A stretch of 23,863 nt of DNA, from IMG/VR virus record IMGVR_UViG_3300043570_001015, positions 1-23,863 of that record; one strand, written 5' to 3'. The stretch is from a virus. Positions 1 through 7,356 of this stretch are shown here, in pieces. Below the pieces are notes generated by a model that ran no database searches, was not told the origin of the DNA, and worked only from the letters and a program-made list of their open reading frames with translations. The first letter of the stretch is position 1. Each line of letters starts with the position of its first letter. Position numbers and translations under genes: made by a program.

Positions 1-137
1 TATGCTCCACCACTAATGACACCATTAAGACCATTAGCGATACTTGAGAAGTCTAAAGAGTCTGGCTCTGACTGGTCCAATGAAGCAATGGTACCGCCTG
101 CATAATCGGTTGCATTAGGAACTGTAAAGCCAGGCAT
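1..137 (-). CDS. Partial gene, N-terminus of an unknown protein
   Basis: The ATG at 135-137 is preceded by GAGGTAA, a good ribosome binding site, and reads 45 codons to the window edge without a stop (MPGFTVPNATDYAGGTIASL onward). It is too short to identify. Being downstream of the capsid and small capsid-adjacent gene, it is probably a head-tail connector or other structural protein. The C-terminus is missing. Confidence 0.7.
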   Translation of the reverse strand, partial: MPGFTVPNATDYAGGTIASLDQSEPDSLDFSSIANGLNGVISGGA

Positions 138-163
138 TGTTTACCTCATGTGTCTAGAGAGTA

Positions 164-195
164 CGTGCTCTAAGTATACTTATTTACAGAGCACG
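164..195. repeat. Inverted repeat in the gap before the partial gene
   Basis: CGTGCTCT (164-171) and AGAGCACG (188-195) are perfect 8-base arms around a 16-base loop that itself contains the palindrome AAGTATACTT (172-181). It lies in the 70-base gap between two genes. It could be a weak terminator, a processing hairpin, or an operator; TATACT inside the loop resembles a -10 element, without a convincing -35. Confidence 0.4.
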
Positions 196-207
196 CTGCC
201 CAATACT

Positions 208-453
208 TTAGAGTGTGTCGTAGATGTTGCCATTCTTCTTCAAGTAATCGTAAAGATCACGAGGAAGGTTGTAGCGCACACCATCTTTAAAGTCGTAACT
301 GTTTGAACCCCAGAACATGAGCCAAGTGCCTTTTACACGACCACTTACTTGGTCGGCTCGCACTTCAAGGGGTTGTACTTCTACGGCAGGAGTTTCTTCC
401 ACTACTTCGTCTACTTCCGCAAATTGACTTGCTTTGTCTTTTTTGGTTGCCAT
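208..453 (-). CDS. Small conserved phage protein after major capsid
   Basis: 81 residues from the ATG at 451-453 (a GTG directly before it is possible), with AGGAGA upstream. The N-terminus is acidic and probably disordered (about 10-30), followed by a compact domain with GTWLMFWGSNSYDFKDGVRY and LPRDLYDYLKKNGNIYDTL. The second part matches a recurring pattern of small phage proteins found near capsid genes. No function is known to me; a head-decoration or connector role is inferred from its place only. Confidence 0.72.
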   Translation of the reverse strand: MATKKDKASQFAEVDEVVEETPAVEVQPLEVRADQVSGRVKGTWLMFWGSNSYDFKDGVRYNLPRDLYDYLKKNGNIYDTL

Positions 454-487
454 CACTGTCTCCTAGTTGTTTGAGTTTACTTATGAA

Positions 488-513
488 TATGGGGCGGGTT
501 TCCCCGCCCCATA
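488..513 (-). terminator. GC-rich 11-bp hairpin behind the major capsid gene
   Basis: Perfect 11-bp stem (arms 488-498 and 503-513) with a GAAA tetraloop on the minus strand, lying 26 bases after the capsid stop codon. It is not followed by a clear U-run, so it is not a textbook intrinsic terminator. It may partly terminate, protect the capsid mRNA 3' end or mark a processing site. Confidence 0.5.
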
Positions 514-538
514 CTCTACTGCATTTTACTTCTAAAGA

Positions 539-1624
539 TTAGAAGTCAGCGTCAATAGCGCCACCCTTGGTGTTGATCAACACTCGGGATTCGTGCGTGA
601 TTACGCCGAAGCCCCAGATTGCGTACCAAGCAAGACCATGCTCACGACCGAAGTCAATGACGCCACCGTCACGGAGTTCAACTGGCAAGGCAATAGCCTG
701 ACCAAATGCGTTGTCTCCGATCATCATGGCTGAGTATGATGTCTCTGTTGGGTCGTTAACTGAACCACCTGGGGTTACGTCAACGATTCCAGTGCCACCC
801 TGAAGAACTTGCGTGGTCTCAATGAACACTACGTCGTAGATACGACCGATTTCACCGAGCATGAAGTTGCCAGGAGCAGCGTACTTTGTGACTTCAATGA
901 ATTCAGGCCAGTCACGGAGCGAGCGGCTCTGGGCTGGGTGAACGAAGCACACGTAGGTGTCGCCGAGGCGTGGGATGTTTTGACCAGCAAGGACCTGAAC
1001 TGCGTCTTTGATGGTTGCTGGTGAGAGGTAGCCAGGAGCCGAAGCCGAGCCTGCTGCCGAGTACTCGTATGGAGCAATGGAGCCACGAGTGCTGCCGTTG
1101 GTCTTGCGACCGAAGACAACGCTTGGTGCTACTGCTGAACCACCACCGAATGGAACGCCTGCACTGTACAGCGTGTTGCGTGCCTGAACGTCCATGGACT
1201 GTGCCATGTGACGACCGAGCAAGCGGCTGGACGATGCCATAACGTCATCAAACGATGCGTTCAAGAGCAACTCGGTTACTGCAACCGACTTGCCTTGTTC
1301 TTTCACGGTGATTTGAATCTGCGAAGCAGTCAAAGCCGATGGTTCCATGCGGACGCCTTCTACCAACTCCGAGCCGCCAGCATCAACCGTGAGGTTGTTG
1401 TAACGCATGAAGTTGACGGTGAGACCTGGCATGACTCCCAGTTCCGTCTTCTTGACAGCGAACTGTTCAAAACGAAGGACTGGCATTGCTTGGAACAAAA
1501 TCTCTTTTGACCAAATTTGCTGAATTGCTGGTGAAAGTGTTGCGTCTGAGGAGTAACCAGTAGTCGTGATTGACGACAGACCTGCTCCTGTTACCGCACC
1601 ACCTGTTGGGGCTGGGAAAGCCAT
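539..1624 (-). CDS. Major capsid protein, N4-gp56 family
   Basis: 361 residues. The sequence fits the N4-gp56 family, a variant of the HK97 fold: a Thr/Ser-rich N-terminus, PAIQQIWSKEILFQAMPVL, then VEGVRMEPSALTASQIQITV and ELLLNASFDDVMASSSRLLG with MAQSMDVQARNTLYSAGVP. There is no large N-terminal delta domain typical of proteins cleaved by prohead proteases, consistent with the separate scaffold gene. The start has a strong AGGAGGA, itself part of a small inverted repeat. The stop is followed by an 11-bp GC-rich hairpin. Relationship to phage N4 itself is not implied, because no N4-type virion RNA polymerase is present. Confidence 0.9.
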   Translation of the reverse strand: MAFPAPTGGAVTGAGLSSITTTGYSSDATLSPAIQQIWSKEILFQAMPVLRFEQFAVKKTELGVMPGLTVNFMRYNNLTVDAGGSELVEGVRMEPSALTASQIQITVKEQGKSVAVTELLLNASFDDVMASSSRLLGRHMAQSMDVQARNTLYSAGVPFGGGSAVAPSVVFGRKTNGSTRGSIAPYEYSAAGSASAPGYLSPATIKDAVQVLAGQNIPRLGDTYVCFVHPAQSRSLRDWPEFIEVTKYAAPGNFMLGEIGRIYDVVFIETTQVLQGGTGIVDVTPGGSVNDPTETSYSAMMIGDNAFGQAIALPVELRDGGVIDFGREHGLAWYAIWGFGVITHESRVLINTKGGAIDADF

Positions 1625-1629
1625 ATTAT

Positions 1630-1644
1630 AATCCTCCTAGGATT
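1630..1644 (-). promoter_or_regulatory. Inverted repeat enclosing the capsid ribosome binding site
   Basis: On the minus strand AATCCT-AGG-AGGATT forms a short 6-bp hairpin whose 3' arm contains part of the AGGAGGA ribosome binding site of the major capsid gene. It could modulate initiation, but it is short and may be chance. Confidence 0.35.
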
Positions 1645-1661
1645 AAGGTTGGGTATGTGGT

Positions 1662-2462
1662 TTAAAACCTGCCCCTATTAGGGCGGGCATTGAGTAGCCG
1701 ATCACGCATTTTTGCATACTGATCCATTGTCATGTTACGGATATCATCCGCATTCAACTGTTGGTATTCCGTCTGAGTTTCCATTGGCCCGACAGGAGGC
1801 GCCGTTACTGGTGCCCCCCTCAAGCGACCTTGCTGTTGCGCAGTCGCTTGTTGGATTGATTCAATAATAGCATTACTTCGGTCACGAAGTACACTAATAG
1901 ATGTTTCAATCTCATCTTCCGAACTACCCGCCACAAGATCAACGAGTTGAGGGATGATGTTCTCTTGCTCCTCGCCCAGACGACGCTGGCGGTAGGAGTT
2001 GAGTTCTTGGAGACGGCGCTCTTTTTCAATGATCGCCTCTTGGGACTGGCGCTGGGCTTCAATTTCCTCAAAGCGTCGCTTGTAGTCCCCGTCAATTTCT
2101 TGGAGTTTTAGGTTGAATTCGTCTTCTCGCTTGGCGATAAGTTCCTTGGCACTCAGTTCGTCTACTTCACGTTGGCGAAGGAGTTCTGATTCCTTGGACT
2201 TACGTTCTTCAGCCTCTTTACGGGCTGCCTCACGCTCTGAGGAGATTACGTTCATTTGGTCTTCCATGGACTTCACACGGGAATCCGCTTCCTCAATGCG
2301 CTTATACATTTTATCTTTTTCTTGCTTGCGGATGCTCTCAACTTCATCTTCAGTGAAGACTTTGCTGGGCTTACTCATAGCACTTTCTACGAAGCGTTCC
2401 ACCATCGGTGCGTCCGCAGGTACAGTAATAATGTCCCCTTCGGGACTGACGTTCTTAGCCAT
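1662..2462 (-). CDS. Capsid scaffolding protein
   Basis: 266 residues, dominated by a charged coiled coil from about 40 to 160 (heptads of Glu, Lys, Arg, for example KRIEEADSRVKSMEDQ), followed by a Gln/Pro-rich linker and a short helical C-terminus (MTMDQYAKMRDRLLNARPN). Lying between portal and major capsid genes with this composition is characteristic of scaffolds, which guide shell assembly and are then removed. The start has AAGGAA upstream. It is a candidate substrate for a maturation protease; which enzyme would do this is not known. A 7-bp hairpin spans its last codons and stop. Confidence 0.88.
   Translation of the reverse strand: MAKNVSPEGDIITVPADAPMVERFVESAMSKPSKVFTEDEVESIRKQEKDKMYKRIEEADSRVKSMEDQMNVISSEREAARKEAEERKSKESELLRQREVDELSAKELIAKREDEFNLKLQEIDGDYKRRFEEIEAQRQSQEAIIEKERRLQELNSYRQRRLGEEQENIIPQLVDLVAGSSEDEIETSISVLRDRSNAIIESIQQATAQQQGRLRGAPVTAPPVGPMETQTEYQQLNADDIRNMTMDQYAKMRDRLLNARPNRGRF
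1668..1687 (-). terminator. Possible hairpin at the scaffold stop codon
   Basis: A 7-bp stem including one G-T pair (arms 1668-1674 and 1681-1687) is followed on the minus strand by TTTT, overlapping the last codons and stop of the scaffold gene just before the capsid gene. It resembles a weak attenuator or terminator. Confidence 0.3.
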
Positions 2463-2514
2463 AATGTTTTCCTTACCTAGTTTGTTTGGCGGTTAATAAC
2501 AGTTTTTTTGAACC

Positions 2515-4203
2515 TTAATTGTCTTCGTCTGGGTTACGGCGCTGGGCGAACCTTGCTCCGTATGCCCGTGAAACTATCTTGTTTACTAACTCCTCTTCTA
2601 TTGGTGGCACTCCTGGTAAAGGAGCGTTACCGCTATCAGATGAAGCCACATTACCATCTCCAGAAGGTGTGGGTGCGGGAGCCGCCCCTCCGTCTGGGTT
2701 CGTAACCATTCCAGTAGCCAACATAATGGCTTGCTGAATTTGGGCACGCATCATATCAAGAGCGCCCTGATCCAAGGCGTCATCCTGAAGTTCTTCAAAG
2801 ATCTCAAGCATCTTCTCATTGGGGAACTCTTCGCCCAAGGTACGCAAAGCACCACGCTTAGATTCCAGACCCAATGCCATTTTGGCTTGAACCTCATTAA
2901 GTTTGATAAGCACATCTACAGGCAATGGCTCAGGCCAGTGCACCGTGGTCTTATAGATACTTGGATCCCGAGGGTCTAACTGAGGAAGTTGATCTGGTTC
3001 GGGTTCCGCAGAGAGAGAAGGGTTATAGGTAAGCCACTCAGGTTGAAAGATAGCCACGGTACGAATGATGAGTTCATTTACTCTCTCTAAACCTTTGGTG
3101 AAGTGAATCTTTTTCATCATGAAACGATTCATCATTGGCTGGTATTGGATAGCCAAAGCAACACCTGAAGTATTGGATACTGGTTGGAATTGACCGAGAG
3201 CAGTCTCAGGTACACCAGTGATCTCATGCATGGTGCGCTTTATGACACTGATGTATTCCAAAGCACCAGACATCTCACCACGAGATTCAAGGTTGAAAAC
3301 ATTGGCGTCTTTAGGAAGACCTGCCCAAACTTTCTTAGGACCACGCTCTAATTGTGAAGCCTTAGCGCCAGTAATAATCGTTACAGGAGCAGCGTGGTAG
3401 TTGATGATGTCAGATACTTCAACCATCTTCTCGTTAAGTTCACGGTTCAATGGAATGATGTCCCAGACATCTGATTGACCCCAAGGCGATGACGAGATGG
3501 TCGTATTTGGGATATGAACGATGGGGATAGTTCCTAACACATTGTCGTACTGATCAATGATTTCATCATTGATGAATTGTTGAACAGTGTCATCAGTAAG
3601 GATTTCAGTAAAGGTATATACCTGCCGAGTACCTTCAGGTGAAGTTCCCCAAAAGCGATACTTGAGTTTAAAACGAATCAAACGGTCACGGTCATGTGGG
3701 TGATACTCAGGGAAGCAGTGTGCTGGGTTCAAAGGAATAACCCGTACACGACCTGCATGCACAATTCCCACGGTGTCTTCGTAAGGTTCTTCGTACGCAA
3801 CTTTAACAAAGCAGTCACCAGTTACTGAAGCAAGTTGACCCATCTCCCACAACACATAGTGCTTGTTGTTATCTTGGTCCCATACACGGTGAAGCAGGTG
3901 TGGAATGATGGCGCCGTTCTGTTCAGGTGTTTTAAATTGAACACCCTTACCAAAACAAAAGTTAGTAATGTAATCCGACATAGTGCGGACGTAATTCAAG
4001 TAGAACTGTGACTCGCCCATCTCACGGCGGTAACTCCAGTGGTGACCTAGATACCAAGCCCATGCTGCGCTGTAACGATTTAAGCGTGGTCCATGGACCT
4101 CAAACTCTTCGTCTGCCAACTCCACCAAACCCAGAGGACTAATAGCAACGGTGAGGTCGCTTGAAGATGCACGGTAAGACGGGGACCAGAAATCAACTGC
4201 CAT
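2515..4203 (-). CDS. Portal protein, SPP1 gp6-like
   Basis: 562 residues. The clues are the long helical stem and crown region (RTMHEITGVPETALGQFQP, then a run of Met/Phe-rich helix), a WAWYLGHHWSYRR N-terminal element, the conserved sequence SDYITNFCFGKGVQF and the order portal, scaffold, major capsid. Together these fit the SPP1 gp6-like portal family, which forms the dodecameric ring at the packaging vertex and docks the terminase. The C-terminal 80 residues are Pro/Gly/Ala-rich and probably disordered. The start has AAGGTG upstream. An 81-base AT-rich gap before it (4204-4284) may hold a promoter, but no clear -35/-10 is visible. Confidence 0.88.
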   Translation of the reverse strand: MAVDFWSPSYRASSSDLTVAISPLGLVELADEEFEVHGPRLNRYSAAWAWYLGHHWSYRREMGESQFYLNYVRTMSDYITNFCFGKGVQFKTPEQNGAIIPHLLHRVWDQDNNKHYVLWEMGQLASVTGDCFVKVAYEEPYEDTVGIVHAGRVRVIPLNPAHCFPEYHPHDRDRLIRFKLKYRFWGTSPEGTRQVYTFTEILTDDTVQQFINDEIIDQYDNVLGTIPIVHIPNTTISSSPWGQSDVWDIIPLNRELNEKMVEVSDIINYHAAPVTIITGAKASQLERGPKKVWAGLPKDANVFNLESRGEMSGALEYISVIKRTMHEITGVPETALGQFQPVSNTSGVALAIQYQPMMNRFMMKKIHFTKGLERVNELIIRTVAIFQPEWLTYNPSLSAEPEPDQLPQLDPRDPSIYKTTVHWPEPLPVDVLIKLNEVQAKMALGLESKRGALRTLGEEFPNEKMLEIFEELQDDALDQGALDMMRAQIQQAIMLATGMVTNPDGGAAPAPTPSGDGNVASSDSGNAPLPGVPPIEEELVNKIVSRAYGARFAQRRNPDEDN

Positions 4204-4284
4204 CAGTTACACCTTATCAAAGTTTGTGGATGTATAAATTGTAGCCTGATATCTAAGGGAACGTTATTAATATAAGGCATTCCT

Positions 4285-4908
4285 CTATTGGTTAGGCTCA
4301 CCAGTCCAGACAATAGTTCCCTGACCTGTTCCTGCTTTACGCTTACCACGAGTTCCCTTATCTGGTGCTGTGCGGATTCCCGTAGTTACATGCAACCCAA
4401 CAGGAGATGTGCTTTTCAAGTAGTCATCACCTGCCCCTTCAGATAGTTCAATGTTCTTATCTTGCAAGTATTGTTGCTGAACTTTAGGAGCCGCTACATT
4501 TTGCTCGGTCAACTTTCGGTCAACGTTATAGATAGCAAACTGGTCGCCACGCATTGCGGCTGACCGTGCCGCCCGTGCTCCTCTTGTGGTATTGGGGTAC
4601 CTGCGGGATACATCAAGAAATACGTCTGTTCCAGTATTCCAAGTACCTAAATTGCTCTCTCTTTTAGTTAGCGCTCCCTTGTGCTCTTCAGATGTAGCAA
4701 AATCGGAAATATCATCAGATGTAATACTGGAAGTTGGGACAGTGTGCTCATGCCCAGGAATGGAGACCATTGTTCCTGTAGTAGGGGGTTTACCCGTCTG
4801 CAAGTTGACAGTGTACCCAGTGCCCGTTAACGTGTTGTGTAACACGGTATCTGGGTCTATTGGGTATGTCCAACCCTCAGCATTTGCGTGAGGTATTTTA
4901 CGAGCCAT
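4285..4908 (-). CDS. Hypothetical protein upstream of portal
   Basis: 207 residues. The N-terminal half is Thr/Gly-rich and beta-like (TYPIDPDTVLHNTLTGTGYT, MVSIPGHEHTVP). The middle has a well-ordered stretch (SNLGTWNTGTDVFLDVSRRY then RGDQFAIYNVDRKLTEQN). The C-terminus is basic and Gly-rich (APDKGTRGKRKAGTGQG). Translation probably re-initiates from the upstream stop at TAATG; no ribosome binding site is visible. It is not recognised. Its place directly before the portal suggests a head or virion component, or an ejected protein, but that is positional inference. Confidence 0.68.
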   Translation of the reverse strand: MARKIPHANAEGWTYPIDPDTVLHNTLTGTGYTVNLQTGKPPTTGTMVSIPGHEHTVPTSSITSDDISDFATSEEHKGALTKRESNLGTWNTGTDVFLDVSRRYPNTTRGARAARSAAMRGDQFAIYNVDRKLTEQNVAAPKVQQQYLQDKNIELSEGAGDDYLKSTSPVGLHVTTGIRTAPDKGTRGKRKAGTGQGTIVWTGEPNQ

Positions 4909-5174
4909 TACTTGGTTTTTTTAGCAGGTGTCTTTTTAGCAGGTGCTTTTGCAGCAGGGACAGCAGCAATTGCTTTTGTTGCAAGGTTCAGCAAGAGGGC
5001 AGTGTTCTTATCACCAATCTTGGTTGATACCACTGACAAACCAGCGGCTACTAGTGGGATTGCCACAGCGACTACTTCTGACGAGACATTGTACTTTGCA
5101 GCGACATAAGCCAAGAGACCAATAGCGGCACCTTTAATTGTTGCGTCTGCGTGTGTTTTCTTAAGATCAGCCAT
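4908..5174 (-). CDS. Small two-helix membrane protein with Lys-rich tail
   Basis: 88 residues from the ATG at 5172-5174, preceded by AAGGAGT; longer in-frame readings overlap the hydrolase gene and lack such a site. Two hydrophobic stretches, AAIGLLAYVAAKY (16-28) and VVAVAIPLVAAGLSVV (34-49), are followed by an Ala-rich helix and a basic tail (AKAPAKKTPAKKTK). Two membrane helices plus a positively charged C-terminus is a holin-like layout, and the basic tail could instead bind DNA or the procapsid. The stop overlaps the next start (TAATG). I cannot decide between these roles. Confidence 0.68.
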   Translation of the reverse strand: MADLKKTHADATIKGAAIGLLAYVAAKYNVSSEVVAVAIPLVAAGLSVVSTKIGDKNTALLLNLATKAIAAVPAAKAPAKKTPAKKTK

Positions 5175-5202
5175 GATGACTCCTTGAATAGGTTTAGATT
5201 GA

Positions 5203-5832
5203 TTATACCGTTTTACGGGTACGGGTGTTTTCTTGCTCTTGAACATACGTGTGATACGGAGCGCCTGTATGGGGATCAAAGCGAGCAGCAATAGTCAAAG
5301 CCTTAATAGCGTGGGTTTTAGCCTGCTGAACGGTTTGTTTCTTGTTATGTGTAAGTACTTGCATTGCCCCCAAAGCGTAGGCAGATCCTGAACCAATTGA
5401 GTAGAGACCATTGGCTTCTGACGCCCACGAGTAATCCCCATCCACAATGTAAATAACACCGTTTACAGCAATTAAAAGGGTAGACCCCTGCTCTGCCATA
5501 TGTTCTTTGTCTTCACGATCAGGGATGGAATAGCCTTGGGAATCAAAGCATTCCCGTAGAGCAGGAATGAACTTGGCAGTAAAGAACTGATCCAGTTTCT
5601 TTCCTTTGATATTTGGAGGAGGTGCGGGTGGCTGAAAGACGTGGTGCAAGATATTAATTGCACGAACATCTCCAGCCGCCCCTAGCAAGTATTTGCCATT
5701 TACTGCAACCTTGCTGGATCCCTCTCTCAAGGTACCTATCTGAGACAGCCCAGTAGAATCCATGGAAGAAATACGGGAATCAACGCACACGACAGCAAAG
5801 CCATCACCTTGTACGCCAATAACCGTGGTCAT
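5203..5832 (-). CDS. HslV/20S-proteasome-beta-like Ntn-hydrolase
   Basis: 209 residues from the ATG at 5830-5832, so the mature protein would start TTVIGVQGDG after Met removal. Counting from that Thr1, D17 falls in FAVVCVDSR exactly as in HslV and proteasome beta subunits. A lysine in SKVAVNGKYLLGAAGDVRA (K40, after a short insertion) matches the catalytic K33 region. LYSIGSGSAYALGAMQVL matches the HslV signature IGSGGPYALAAARAL. There is no propeptide, as in HslV. Known members form rings that degrade proteins with an ATPase partner (HslU or a proteasomal ATPase); no such ATPase is in the window. A Pro-rich insertion (FQPPAPPPN, about 75-83) is unusual. It lies between the metallophosphoesterase and head genes, so a virion-maturation role is possible (inference). 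Confidence 0.88.
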   Translation of the reverse strand: MTTVIGVQGDGFAVVCVDSRISSMDSTGLSQIGTLREGSSKVAVNGKYLLGAAGDVRAINILHHVFQPPAPPPNIKGKKLDQFFTAKFIPALRECFDSQGYSIPDREDKEHMAEQGSTLLIAVNGVIYIVDGDYSWASEANGLYSIGSGSAYALGAMQVLTHNKKQTVQQAKTHAIKALTIAARFDPHTGAPYHTYVQEQENTRTRKTV

Positions 5833-6986
5833 TAGTCTGCCTGGTATTCCTTGCCGTTGTACATTGCCCAACCGTCATAGATTGGAATGACATCGTAGGA
5901 GAAGCGATGTGCTCCTGAATCTTCGTACTGAACGATTCCAAGACCTTGTTGCCAGTTCTCATAACGAGTTAGCGGACGACCGTCTAGATCCACCCCACCA
6001 CGAGTAGAAGGGATAGCCCCGTCAATCCGAGCAAGGCAACCAGGAGAAGCAGCCATGATGGTTCTTGGTCCATCAAAGTCTTCACGAGTTTTAAATGCTG
6101 TTTCAATTCTGTGAATGTGCCCATAGATAACGCTCGTCTTTTCTTGATTGAGGTAAACGTGTGCTGTGGAGCCTGACGACTTCACACGATCACCGTGGAT
6201 AATACGGAGTTTCTCATTGACCCAGAAATCTGCTGCTGGATAACCTGGACGGTACTCCACGCCAAACTCGTCCATGCGACAGAGGTAAGGAACAGATAGT
6301 ACAGGCCATGATTCAGGAATGTTTCCCTTACGCAAACCATAAGCAACACCTGCGTTAACAAGAATGTACTTAGGCATACGCTCTTCGTGGTTTCCTGCCA
6401 ACCAAATGATCTTTGCATCAGGAGCCATCGCTCGCATCTGTGCACAGAAGAAAGTTGCACGATCAATGGATGCTTGTGTCGTTTGTGCGTACGCAGGATA
6501 CGTCAGGTACTTACCCATTTCAGGAAAGTCCAAGTTGTCTCCTACACATGCAATAACTTCAGGTTGCGTGTTCTTGATAACACTTAATGCAATGCTGATT
6601 GCTTTCTCATCATGAGTTGGCTCTAACTGACCATCACGACCACGGTAGTACCCAATCTGAATATCGGGAACAATTACACATGTTTTGAATGTTGTTGGTT
6701 TCTTTGTTTTGGCTGTTACTGGCGGCATCTTGACAGCAGGACCTTGCTTTACAACAGGCCATTCAGGACCAGTCTCCCATTTAGGGCTGAACTGGATTGC
6801 TGCAAGATCATGAATTTGTGCTTCACCATCAGCATCTTTTGTAAGTGACTGATACAACTTTACTTTTCTAACGTCACCAATTTCGTTGATGTCAATGTTT
6901 TTACGTTCTAACATTTCTACCAACTTGCCAAGAAGTTTGCTCTTGTCTTGTGGTGGGTTACTTAATGCGTCTGCCAGTTCACTCAT
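5832..6986 (-). CDS. Calcineurin-like metallophosphoesterase
   Basis: 384 residues from the ATG at 6984-6986, preceded by AAGGAGG; a longer reading without such a site is rejected. A 95-residue charged N-terminal extension precedes the phosphoesterase domain. Motifs in order are VPDIQIGY (D108, with Gln110 where most relatives have His), CVGDNLDF (D150), LAGNHEER (N199, H200), IIHGD (H264) and YGHIH (H290, H292). These bind two metal ions and hydrolyse phosphoesters. Phage members of this family act on DNA or nucleotides, but the substrate here is not evident. The stop overlaps the HslV-like gene start as TAATG, so the two are probably co-translated. The D-x-Q variant may alter metal binding. 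Confidence 0.9.
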   Translation of the reverse strand: MSELADALSNPPQDKSKLLGKLVEMLERKNIDINEIGDVRKVKLYQSLTKDADGEAQIHDLAAIQFSPKWETGPEWPVVKQGPAVKMPPVTAKTKKPTTFKTCVIVPDIQIGYYRGRDGQLEPTHDEKAISIALSVIKNTQPEVIACVGDNLDFPEMGKYLTYPAYAQTTQASIDRATFFCAQMRAMAPDAKIIWLAGNHEERMPKYILVNAGVAYGLRKGNIPESWPVLSVPYLCRMDEFGVEYRPGYPAADFWVNEKLRIIHGDRVKSSGSTAHVYLNQEKTSVIYGHIHRIETAFKTREDFDGPRTIMAASPGCLARIDGAIPSTRGGVDLDGRPLTRYENWQQGLGIVQYEDSGAHRFSYDVIPIYDGWAMYNGKEYQAD

Positions 6987-7282
6987 TGTGCGCCTCCTTG
7001 GTAACAACAGCAATCCTTATTGACATGCCGTTGGATGGTACTTATGCTTACGTTGTATCCATGTTGGCGCATGACTTTAGTAAGCCATGACGCACTGTAC
7101 GTTTTACTTTTGCCCAAACCGTTATCATCTCTGATGAGTTCAATGGCTCTATCTATAGCCTCTTGTTCATCAGGAGTCATCTTCATTTTGGTGCGAGTAA
7201 ACTTGCAAGTATCGGATGTTGCACTATCTTTTGGATTTAAGAGTGCATCCAATAAACTACTTTTATGGTCTTCTTGTTTCAC
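6983..7282 (-). CDS. Small protein with helix-turn-helix-like C-terminal half
   Basis: 99 residues starting at GTG 7280-7282 with AGGT close upstream; internal Met codons at residues 33 and 35 are alternative starts. Residues 35-55 form a charged helix (TPDEQEAIDRAIELIRDD). Residues 63-88 (SASWLTKVMRQHGYNVSISTIQRHV) have the spacing of a helix-turn-helix with recognition helix SISTIQRHV, as in winged-helix or resolvase-like DNA-binding modules. The C-terminus is a cysteine cluster (DCCCYQGGAQ), which is odd and could be a metal or redox site. The stop overlaps the phosphoesterase start as ATGA. It may regulate its own operon through the palindrome 16 bases upstream (inference). Confidence 0.68.
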   Translation of the reverse strand: MKQEDHKSSLLDALLNPKDSATSDTCKFTRTKMKMTPDEQEAIDRAIELIRDDNGLGKSKTYSASWLTKVMRQHGYNVSISTIQRHVNKDCCCYQGGAQ

Positions 7283-7298
7283 AAATACCTAACCTTTT

Positions 7299-7313
7299 GT
7301 AATTCAGAATTAC
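7299..7313. promoter_or_regulatory. Perfect palindrome upstream of HTH-like gene, operator candidate
   Basis: GTAATTC-A-GAATTAC is a perfect 7+1+7 palindrome in the 74-base gap 7283-7356. It ends 16 bases before the GTG start of the helix-turn-helix-like gene. A dimeric repressor encoded by that gene could bind it. Its short arms and lack of a T-run after it make a terminator unlikely. No convincing -35/-10 pair is visible beside it. Confidence 0.45.
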
Positions 7314-7356
7314 GGTCAGGAACATCCTAGCACCCTATTCACGGGCGTGTCTAGTA

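Noticed and set aside
809-1510. Plus-strand open frames opposite the capsid gene
   Set aside because: They lie wholly antisense to a well-supported capsid gene, have no ribosome binding sites and no recognisable protein features.
539-1624. Classification of the phage as N4-like because of the N4-gp56 capsid family
   Set aside because: The family is widespread in unrelated tailed phages and no N4 hallmark such as a giant virion RNA polymerase is present.
4204-4284. Promoter in the AT-rich gap before the portal gene
   Set aside because: TACAAT and TATAC-like hexamers are present but no matching -35 at proper spacing is visible, so I do not list it as a feature.
5175-5291. Longer start for the small membrane protein
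   Set aside because: The extension overlaps the HslV-like gene, has no ribosome binding site and is unlike the rest of the protein.
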